The notes under the pieces are model-generated. The model was not told where the DNA came from. It saw nothing but the letters and a program-made list of their open reading frames with translations, and searched no databases. Below are positions 56,095 to 64,000 of a stretch of DNA of 64,000 bases, one piece after another. Location: assembly GCA_013368315.1 (NCBI GenBank), contig JAACJM010000078.1:289544-353543 (forward strand), read 5' to 3'. How positions within the stretch are numbered: position 1 is the first letter of the stretch; every line of letters begins with the position of its first letter. Source of the DNA: Tetrapyrgos nigripes. Lineage: Eukaryota > Basidiomycota > Agaricomycetes > Agaricales > Campanellaceae. A program made the translations under genes and the position numbers.

Positions 56095-56455
56095 CGGCGT
56101 CTACTGTCAAACCCGTCCCTGGATGTGCGTTCATATCGCACACCCAGCCAACAACTATAAAAGACCCCTTTCCACAACGGAGAACTACAGAACAACACTC
56201 ATCTCTACCACTCAAACAACACTCACCCACACTCCCGCTACCGCAATGTCAACTACTTCCTCTATCGGCACCACCGTGAACGACACACAACCAACCAACA
56301 GGGGGCGCTGCACCTACGGGACGTGCTCAGGGCGTCGATGCTGACTTTCAAAACAGCACGCAGGACCTCACAACGGGTGTCAACGCTGCACATGGGGAGG
56401 AGAGGATGGACCGGGATGATGTAGATTAGGGAGAGGCCACCGGGCTCGATGTGTA

Positions 56456-56761
56456 GTGCAATGGACGTCCCTACGTGCGGAACACAAAGGGAACCTTGGA
56501 TGGGGGGACGGCAGTATATGGGGGGCACATAGCACCATACAGTATGATACGAGCGACAATGGAGGGGGCTGGGGAACAGCAACCAACACGACAGAATGGG
56601 GGAACTTAGACTGGAACGATCCTAGGTGGGATATTACCAATTACACCACTGGATGGGACAAATACTGGCCAAGTCAGGGAGACGTGGACAGGCGACTTCG
56701 CAAACAATGGGCGGAGCACTGGAGGACTAACTTGCCGAGCTCCGGTGAAAGCTCGTCCTAA
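56456..56761 (+). CDS. Extra frame between pol and the 3' LTR
   Basis: A 101-residue frame rich in Trp, Gly and Asn/Asp (DNGGGWGTATNTTEW, then WDITNYTTGWDKYWP) ends just before the polypurine tract. It has no membrane segment, so it is not an obvious envelope-like protein. No family is recognised, and it may not be expressed. Confidence 0.3.
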   Translation: MQWTSLRAEHKGNLGWGDGSIWGAHSTIQYDTSDNGGGWGTATNTTEWGNLDWNDPRWDITNYTTGWDKYWPSQGDVDRRLRKQWAEHWRTNLPSSGESSS

Positions 56762-56772
56762 AGAGGGGGTAA

Positions 56773-57289
56773 TGTCATGAATCGTTCCCCGCCTATTCAT
56801 TTCCTTTCTATTCTTCTTCCTTTACTACCTATTTCCCACTTTAACCCCATAAACGTCAACCATTTCTCATCATCGTCCATAGTTACCATCTCTCTAGATC
56901 TATGACTCACATACTTATCTCCTCCTTTTCCTATCTCCATGGACATTCTCACTGTCAATCATTCCTTATGATCCAGTACCTTCATCTATCCATACTTAGC
57001 TCATTACTCTCTCGCCCTTGACATTTCCACATGATACTGTCTATTATTACTGATTCTTTCCCATCTGTTCATATTTTACTTATATACCTGTGATCCTTGT
57101 AACCTATTCCTTAGTTCGTTCACTTCGTCTCCGCTCCATACTTTTACTACGCAGTGTAGAGCCTGGTCAGCCTACTTTCTCTCTATCTCTCTACCTCTCT
57201 ATCTCTCTTGATCAATCTATTCTCTTGCAAACCGGTTCTCTCGTATTGTGTGACTTGGGTGGTTATTGAGTGTAACGACAACCTTGACA
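56773..57289 (+). repeat. 3' LTR of the gypsy element
   Basis: 517 bp, offset exactly 7300 bp from the 5' copy with no indels. The differing bases are 56940, 57038, 57138 and 57276. Confidence 0.92.
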
Positions 57290-57847
57290 GTACCTGGTCT
57301 AAAAGTGTCACCTAAAAGGATGAACTACCAAAACCCAAAAAGACAGCACCTTCCTTTGGCAAAGAAGAGCCAGAATTGCTCGAAAGGTACTTTGATGACA
57401 ACAACATCAATCTTGATGAAGCAAAGATCCTCCTAGCAATGAAGTACATGGAGTATCAGACTCAGATGTGTCATAAAGAAGATGCAACGGGTTGTGGGTC
57501 TGATTGGGAAACTTTCAAAGGCAAGCTAAGGGATTGTTATCTGAAATCTGTAGCTGGCAAATTCGGAAGCACAGATCGACTCAAAGAGATCTGCTCTAAG
57601 TACACTGGAATCGTTGTATGACAGCGGGAGCACCTTTATGCATATGTCAGGGAATTTAAGCTCGAGATCAAGAAGCTTATGCCTAAAGATGGATTCCATA
57701 TCATATTGAACAAGGAGGCAGTTTCCTACTTTGTTAGCACATGAGACAAAAGCTTGAGGACAGCGTTGGTGCTCTTTCTTCCAAGGATAGAAGAAGGTGA
57801 TAAAAAGAGGATTATGGAAGATCCTTTCCCATTGGAAATATTCATCC

Positions 57848-58083
57848 TATTGGAGTTAGGTTATCTTAGTGAATAATCTTAGCGAGAGTCACAAAGTGGG
57901 GGTAAGAGGCATGCGAACGTATCTCGCTTAACTCTCAAGTATATATCATTAATCAGAGTAGTATAATAATATAAATAGTCTAAGTATATCCGTATGATCA
58001 TTTGACCATATGTCTGCAGTACCTGATTGATGCTGTATGCATAGTAAACTTAGTAACTTGATCGTTATCATTTAATTCCAACA
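57848..58083 (-). repeat. 3' LTR of the second copia element
   Basis: 236 bp, matching 61413-61646. It lies next to the polypurine tract complement ACTCCCCTTC. Confidence 0.85.
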
Positions 58084-58104
58084 CTCCCCTTCAAGCGGAT
58101 ATCC

Positions 58105-60290
58105 CTAGTAATCAGGAGAAACACTTGATCTTATCAGCGGAGAGAGCTTTCGTAAGTATATCCACATGTTTAACTCATATGTATTGTTGATATATCCGAT
58201 CAGTAAGGAAGTTTTTACGGATATTGAAATGCTTAGTTCTCTGAGTATGTTGTTCTTCAGGAGCACGTATAATTGCCAAAGTAGATGCACTATCTGAGTT
58301 GATAAGTACTGGCTCCTGTTTGGCATTTAGAATTTCTTCTATAAAACCTTTCAAATAAATAGCTTCTTGTGAGGCATGTGCAAGTGCGCATAGTTCAGCC
58401 TCAGTAACTGATAAAGTTACCAGTGTGCCTCGCTTACTTGACCAAGAAATAAGCGATTCAGCAAATTTGAATGCATAGCCCATGATTGCTTTATTGCCAT
58501 ATGTGGACATACCATCAGAGTTGGCAAATCCATAAGTAGAAGTAATAGTAGGGCTCCCTAGGTTGAGCCAGTAATCACAAGTTCCTTTTAGATAAAGATA
58601 GCATTGTTTAGCTGCAGCGTAATGCTCTTCACCTGGATCATTAAGGTATCTTGCTAGTTGACCAGTACAATATGCAATGTCTGGCCTAGTGCAGTCAGCG
58701 ACATATCGTAAACCACCCGACTAGTGACATATAGTGTTTAATAGCAGCGGCGTCCCATTGCGGTTCACTCCCAGGTCTAGGGCTAAGATTTTGCCTGGTA
58801 GCATAGGTGTACGGCGTGCATGTAATTGGTCAAAAATTGTATCGTTTGAGAATATTCTCAATGTAATGTTTCTGACGGAGTTTAATAGTACGATTATTCT
58901 ATCTCGTTGAATTTCCATACCGAGAATCCAGTGGATTTCTCCACCGTCAGTGACTTGGACGTGTCCACTAAGTTGCAGTAACGAAAGCTTGTGCAGTAAG
59001 CTTTGTTGATAGTACATAAAGTAATGTCATCGACGTGACAAGATAGTATTAAAATGAGTTTATTCTCATGATATCGGTAGAATACCGCATTATTGTAAGT
59101 AGACTTCTTAAGTCCTAGTAACTTTATGAGAATATTGCATAATTTTCATACCATCGATGACCAGCTTGTTTCAGCCCATATAGAGTCTTTCTGAGTTTAA
59201 GTATGTAGCCTTCAGGTAAGTTAGGTAGTAAATTACCCAGAGGTGGACGAAGATATAATGTTTCTCGTCAGTAACGTTTCCGTAAAGATAGGCAGATTTA
59301 ATATCAATCTGAGTAGGTTTCATAGTCTAATGAAGCTGCAAGAGCAAGTATAAAACGTGTACTGCGCATGCGTGCTACAGGGGCAAAGATATCATTTGTG
59401 TAGTAATCAATGCCTTCTTGTTGACTAAAGCCTTGTGCTACTAGTCTAGATTTCAATTTTGGTCTGTTTGCCCAAGTTCGTACTTAGTTTTGTAGACAAA
59501 TCTGGAACCAATGATATTCGCATCAGCAGGAGGTTTGACATATTCCCAGGTTCCTAGACTTTCTAGAGATTCTAATCTCAGCTTTCATGGAATCAAACCA
59601 TGCATCACGTTGTGGATGATTGAGTACATCCTTAAATGAAATTGGATCGCCAACGTTATCAGTGTAGTAAACATTGAATTCTGTTAAGAAAAAAGCAATG
59701 TTTTGTTCAACTTCATCGTAGAGTAAAACCTTTGGCCTTCTTGGATCCTTTTTGATCGTCTTGGGCCATCAGGTTGTTTAGTTTTCGTCTTCGTCGACAT
59801 CCATTGGTTCAGGTTCGTGTTCCTGAGAAGTTGGAGTTTCATTTGTATTTTCTTCTGTGGTTTCTAATGGTTCTTGATTTTTATTTTGTAAACTCCCCTT
59901 CAACTTGCGATTTGGACGTTAAGAATTGCAAGTTGCGTTCTACATTCACTTTAGTACCAAAGTAGACATAATGGCCTTTTGAATGATCGTCAAAGCCTAA
60001 CCAAACTCCATGTTTTCCTTTAGGAGTTAGTTTACTAGTTCTTGCTTCGTCATATACAATGCAAGGTGTACCAAAGCTATGTAGATTGTCTAAGTTTGCG
60101 TTAACACCGTAACGTTTAAAATGGGGAGTTTGCATTTTTAATGCAGTTTTCGGAGATCTATTAAGTATGTACATAGTATAAAGTCCTGCATGCCACCATA
60201 AATGATTAGGTAGTTTTCCAGTATGCAGATTAACACGAATACCATTCATAATATGTTGATGTATGTTTTCAGCAACTCCATTTTACTGCA
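58105..60290 (-). pseudogene. Copia pol fragment (integrase C-terminus, RT, RNase H)
   Basis: On the minus strand the integrase C-terminal part at 59881-60290 reads NGVAENIHQHIMNGI, LPNHLWWHAGLYTMYILNRS and GVWLGFDDHSKGHYVYFG. Scattered RT pieces follow with many stops (59000-59700). One recognisable RT block is at 58721-59017 (GGEIHWILGMEIQRDR). RNase H is at 58175-58510, with SLISWSSKRGTLVTLSVTEA, ELCALAHASQEAIYLK and HFNIRKNFL. The integrase zinc finger and core and the protease are absent, and the frame is broken throughout. Confidence 0.8.
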
Positions 60291-61319
60291 GTGTTAGTGC
60301 GTTCCCCTTTTGACTTGTCCAATCGTTGAGCACCACCTTGACTAGTGCTACCAGACTTCTTGTCGGACTTCTTCAAAGGATATGTTCGAGCATTGCTCAA
60401 ATGATAGTAAGTGAATTCCTTCTTTAGCCACGCAATGAGGTCGACAGCTGTGTATACGGGTTTCTCCCCTTCAGCTGCAGTAGTGGCATCCCATGTAGCT
60501 GCAGCTGCATCCACAGTTGCTTCATAAGAACTGCGAACAAAGTGATAGTGTGGAGGAATAATCCCCACTAGAGCTGAGTAAAAGACTTGATCCAAGACAT
60601 CTATGTCTCTCTCTTCTTGATAGAAGCCCACAGATCCTGAGCTTCGTCGAGGAGCTTATCAAACTCCCAGACTGGTTTACGTAAGTTGAAGAGTTTCCAC
60701 AGCTCGTTAGACTCTTGAACTGTGGATGAAGGGTCGATATGTTGCTTGAGCTTCTTGATAAGCTCTATCGCATCCGACTCTTCGATTAGTGGATCATGAT
60801 TTTATCATCAATCTTGCCTGTAATAGCGTTAAAACAGGCTAGTTTGACAGTATTACCAGGATGTAACCTGGAACTTTTAAAGTGTTGGTGACGAATCACC
60901 CATAAAGCGCTATTAACGTGAAAGTACCACATCTTCCAATTTTCACTGCCAGTAAGAACTGTCAAGGAATCAAAAGCTTTGTTGATGTCACTGAGCAGCA
61001 TCACGTAGTTGGGGTTTGTATTTTCGGGCATAGATAATGTGACCGACGAAGTAGGGGTAGATGGAGGAGATGATGATGGAGTAGGGACAGTATCCCGGAC
61101 ATCAGTCCTAGTATTTTCGCCAGCATCAGACATAATGGGATCAAGTGTGAATGGAAGAGGGTTTTGGATGAGAGGATCAAGTGGTTGTGCTTGTGAAGTA
61201 GATGATACGGGCAGAGTAGGAGTTTGGGTACCAGAGGGGTGTGCACTAGAGTGGCGACTGGTAGTAGGAAGTGGGATATCTGGGACTGATCCTTGAGATC
61301 GAGTTTGTCGACTAGTCAT
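60269..61319 (-). pseudogene. Copia gag fragment
   Basis: Two minus-strand frames. The first (60786-61319) starts MTSRQTRSQGSVPDI with a Ser/Pro-rich region and then LTGSENWKMWYFHVNSALW, the usual copia gag entry. The second (60269-60631) has the gag C-terminal helix region (ERDIDVLDQVFYSALVGIIP). It ends in SGSTSQGGAQRLDKSKGERT, where a CCHC knuckle would normally follow. Instead the sequence jumps straight to integrase, marking the deletion junction at about 60290. Confidence 0.75.
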
Positions 61320-61412
61320 ATACTAGTCCAGGCCCAGAGTACGAGTAGAGAGTAAAGCAGAGTAGAACAAGTGTTTATCGAAGTTATAGCAAGCTAGGCG
61401 GGGCCCATAACC

Positions 61413-61646
61413 TATTAGACTTAGGTTATCTTAGTGAATAATCTTAGCGAGAGTCACAAAGTGGGGGTAAGAGCGTGCGAATGTATCTCGCTTAACTCTC
61501 AAGTATATATCATTAATCAGAGTAGTATAATAATATAAATAGTCTAAGTATATCCGTATGATCATTTGACCGTATGTCCACAGTACCTGATTGATGCCGT
61601 ATGCATAGTAACTTAGTAACTTGATCGTTATCATTTAATTCCAACA
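61413..61646 (-). repeat. 5' LTR of the second copia element
   Basis: 234 bp. The primer site GGTTATGGGCCC lies immediately inside the element (complement at 61401-61412). Confidence 0.85.
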
Positions 61647-61976
61647 CATCCAAGCTGCCAGAAGTGCATGTCAAACACACATTGCAAGTCTGACCAGCAT
61701 AGGATAGAAAAAGCAGCGAGGGAAACAGAACCTGCTGCGCCCACAACTAAGAAAGTTGCAGATAATTGGTTAGCAGATTCTCGCCTAGCACCAATCAAGG
61801 TGAATCTAGCAGTGATGAATGAATGCTACGAATGTCAGCAACAACCGATGCGAATATATCTACTTTGGGTCTATACCTTTGAATCTGAGGGAGAAATGAT
61901 TCTCACAGCTGAAACGAGAACTTTACAGTCTCAAGTGAGCTCTGGAAGACTTGTTCTACTATACTTACAGGTGTAG

Positions 61977-63824
61977 AGACCTCCACATTCCACAGACCAC
62001 TGGGGGCAAATAATGACCCGGTGACATTTTGACTGGGTAAGATCCAGTTGCAACCTGGTGCATATCCAGTGCAGGATATATAAGTATGGACATATATGTT
62101 GTCATATCAGCTGTAGCTGTAATAATAATGCAAAGTATATAGAAGAGCCTTTGTCCTATGTATTGCAAAGTATACTGAGGTATATCCAGCCTAAGTACTA
62201 GGGGATAGATTGGGTGCAGCGCGGCTGTCGGGTCTTGAAATATCTTAGCCCTTGCCGTGTGTGCCGCTGGATACGCTCATGGGCTTTTCCAAGCATCTCA
62301 AACAGGTTTTTTTTTTACGCGTTACAGCACTGCCGCTTCCCACAAAACGTTTCCCATGTATTTTCTCTTTTTATTTACGCCCACCCGTCCACTACGGCTT
62401 CCCACATACAGTAGCTGCGTGACGTGCGGCTTCCTTTTTGGAATTTAGCTCCGGGTTGGCTTCTGGGTTACTTCTTGGCTCGGGATGGGTCAGGACATAT
62501 GAGAGAAGACCCCTGCACTACTTTTCTAGTGAAGTGGAGACTGTGTTGAAGGAGAGTGAAGCAAAAGATTCTTACCTGGCACCCCAGCATCCTGCATCAA
62601 TTTTCGCAGCCACGTATTTTCTGTTTGTTCAGCTTTGGCGTGCCATCAGTTCTCCTCTCGTTCTTTCACCCACCAGCCATTCATTCTGAACACCACTCCT
62701 CATTCTTCTTTCTAACGCTTGGACCTTTTCCATTGCTCTTGTCACCCCTCAGTAAGTCTTTGCACAGCCATGCCCAATTTGTGCACTCATATTAGTTCGT
62801 AGCATCCTTTGTCAGGCAATCATCAGGTACGTTCTCATTCTCCTCTTGTGACACCACTTATAGATTGTTCCCTTTGCCTGAAGTACCGTTTTGTGGGCAT
62901 AGGTGCAGTTATATTCAATGGGTACATTTGTAGTCTTATTTCTCTGGTACGTCGCCTAGCACTCCCTTTTGACCCCCTCATCACCTCCTTCCCCCCTTTC
63001 CCATTGCTTGAGACCTTCAGCTATCGCTGTAGTTTTGTTCATCTGGTATGTCGTTTTAAATTCGTCCTCTGAGACCTTTTGACGTGTCATCCAGGTTTCT
63101 TTCAAGTCCCTCTTTCGAGACGTCACACCCCCGCCGGTTATCGATATCCTTCCTTTCATCAGGTATATTCTGTAGACTTCTTCAACTGGTATGTCATCTT
63201 CCACTTGTACTTGGAGATCGCCTTGACACGTCATTCAGCTTTTTGGATCAACTTTCTTTCCCCCACCTGCCAGTTATTGGTATCCTTGCTTACATCAAGC
63301 CTTTTGGTTCAACTCCCTTTCGAGACCTCATGCATCACGTCACCCATTCCTCGGCTAGTCCTTCAATCTTGCCCCAATACCCTGGGCCCTTGATGGAGCA
63401 TGTTCCCTCATGTTCCGCGCCAAATCTGTATCACCATCCAGCTCGTTCAGTTCCCTTTCAAGACCATCACCCAATCCTCAGCTAATCCCTGCATGTCACA
63501 TAATACCTCGGGCCCTTGCACCTGGTCCTTTGCATGTCAACTCTGCATCATATCATTTTCAATATCCGTCATCAGTCACTTTTGGGAAAGTATTACAACG
63601 TTCCCTAGCACGTAGTAGTACCCGTAGTGCCCATTAATACACTTGTGACTTTCCTGCAACTGATACGGCAATGAATGTATTCAAATTGTCCCAGATAGTG
63701 AGTCTGAAGATGATGGGACTTGACCGTAATAGTTACCCTGACGACATGGAAATCCTCCTTCGAGGATGAGACTACTTATTGTAGTACACTGTACATAATA
63801 ATGTATCCTATATACATATCTATA
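61977..63824. other. Intergenic, pyrimidine-rich with degenerate internal repetition
   Basis: No supported gene. Between 62830 and 63500 short phrases such as CTGGTATGTC, CGAGACGTCA/CGAGACCTCA, GGTATCC and CCTTTCGAGA recur irregularly, which suggests old tandem duplications of about 100-150 bp. Plus-strand frames there are open mainly because of composition. Confidence 0.4.
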
Positions 63825-64000
63825 TTATACATCGTCCTCGTCATCTACAGCTACAATCAACTGTATAACGTCAGTGTCCATTTCTTGGGTGTCCTCATCG
63901 TCTTCGCCATCAGACTCAGCTGCATGGGCATTGGCTGCTCGTATAATAAAGCTTATGTCATGGCCTTCCTCTACATCACGCTCCTTTTCACCCAAGCCTG
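63825..64000 (-). CDS. C-terminal exon of an unknown protein, cut by the window edge
   Basis: The minus-strand frame enters at the right edge and runs to a TAA at 63825-63827. It encodes about 58 residues: a regular stretch ISFIIRAANAHAAES followed by an acidic tail (DGEDDEDTQEMDTD, then VAVDDEDDV). Codon use and the clean stop suggest true coding, but no family can be named from this piece. Confidence 0.5.
   Translation of the reverse strand, partial: GLGEKERDVEEGHDISFIIRAANAHAAESDGEDDEDTQEMDTDVIQLIVAVDDEDDV

Larger units (their letters stand above)
49473..57289 (+). mobile_element. Gypsy (chromovirus) LTR retrotransposon, 7817 bp, TSD GTACC
   Basis: Complete element with 517-bp LTRs at 49473-49989 and 56773-57289 (TGTCATGAATCG ... 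ACCTTGACA) and a perfect 5-bp target duplication GTACC (49468-49472 and 57290-57294). A polypurine tract AAAGAGGGGG precedes the 3' LTR. The LTRs differ at only four positions (about 0.8 percent), so the insertion is young. Gag, protease, RT, RNase H, integrase and a C-terminal chromodomain are in chromovirus order. Two stop codons and one frameshift disable pol. Confidence 0.93.
57848..61646 (-). mobile_element. Ty1/copia retrotransposon, 3.8 kb, internally deleted, TSD CATCC
   Basis: LTRs at 57848-58083 and 61413-61646 (TGTTGGAATTAAATG ... on the minus strand) are flanked by CATCC at 57843-57847 and 61647-61651. A polypurine tract GAAGGGGAG abuts the 3' LTR, and GGTTATGGGCCC abuts the 5' LTR as a likely primer site. 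The LTRs differ at around ten positions, making it older than the gypsy element. The internal region is only 3.3 kb because protease and most of integrase are missing. Confidence 0.88.
49025..61976 (+). pseudogene. Old gag-like gene split by two nested LTR retrotransposons
   Basis: Three plus-strand pieces read as one gag-like protein: 49025-49472, 57295-57847 and 61652 to about 61976. The first has a basic, proline-rich region and EDMRVQTSVP at its end. The second continues with LLERYFDDNNINLDEAKILL and YVREFKLEIKKLMPK. The third resumes EEFIQAARSACQT-like sequence (IQAARSACQTHIASL) directly after the CATCC target site, then shifts frame. The helix pattern ERYF...KY...W resembles capsid-type domains of fungal retroelements. 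Stops are present even outside the insertions. I infer it is the oldest layer of the nest. Confidence 0.5.

Noticed and set aside
56262..56640. Minus-strand frames near the gypsy 3' end
   Set aside because: Antisense to the post-pol frame, rich in Pro/His/Cys as expected of shadows.
62556..63637. Several overlapping Ser/Pro-rich plus-strand frames
   Set aside because: Open mainly because of pyrimidine-rich composition and degenerate duplications; no consistent frame or splice structure.

Overview
The window looks like a repeat-rich accessory region of a basidiomycete (Agaricomycetes) genome. The evidence is short introns with GTRNGT donors and YAG acceptors, two genes of the fungal DUF6533/DUF6534 multi-pass membrane families, an NB-TPR (NLR-like) gene of the mushroom type, and a dense set of hAT, MULE, Harbinger, DIRS-like, copia and gypsy elements. 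No mitochondrial, bacterial or CRISPR-like sequence was seen. All assignments come from reading the sequence; no database search was run.

Layout. 0.3-2.4 kb: a DUF6533-type membrane protein gene (minus). 3.3-3.6 kb: integrase-core remnant. 4.1-4.7 kb: a 568-bp hAT-like MITE with an exact 8-bp target duplication. 5.36-10.52 kb: a decayed hAT transposon with an exact 8-bp duplication, its transposase gene broken by stops and by a younger repeat. 11.4-16.3 kb: poorly recognised DNA with a small secreted-protein candidate, a short two-exon gene candidate, a poly-G tract and a minisatellite. 16.5-24.4 kb: a MULE with roughly 200-bp terminal inverted repeats, its SWIM-finger transposase gene split by a 4.06-kb two-gene Harbinger element. 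24.6-28 kb: three small inverted-repeat elements. 28.9-30.9 kb: a DUF6534-like membrane gene. 31-36 kb: tRNA-like and SINE-like repeats and retroelement fragments. 35.8-40 kb: a truncated copia element (minus).

41.0-44.1 kb: the main apparently intact host gene, a two-exon NLR-like protein of about 954 residues with a novel N-terminal region, a P-loop NTPase and about ten TPRs. 45.3-47.3 kb: a dispersed repeat, a CACTA-like MITE and a DIRS-like reverse transcriptase fragment. 49.0-62.0 kb: a retrotransposon nest in which an old gag-like gene was hit first by a copia element (57848-61646, TSD CATCC) and later by a young chromodomain gypsy element (49473-57289, TSD GTACC). 63.8-64.0 kb: the C-terminal exon of a gene running off the right edge.

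How it fits together. Only the DUF6533 gene, the NLR, perhaps the DUF6534 gene and the edge gene look like host genes. Almost everything else is layered transposable elements whose order of insertion can be read from their target duplications and interrupted reading frames. In the young gypsy element all LTR differences fall at CpG, and both in-frame stops fit CGA to TGA changes, which suggests the locus is cytosine-methylated.
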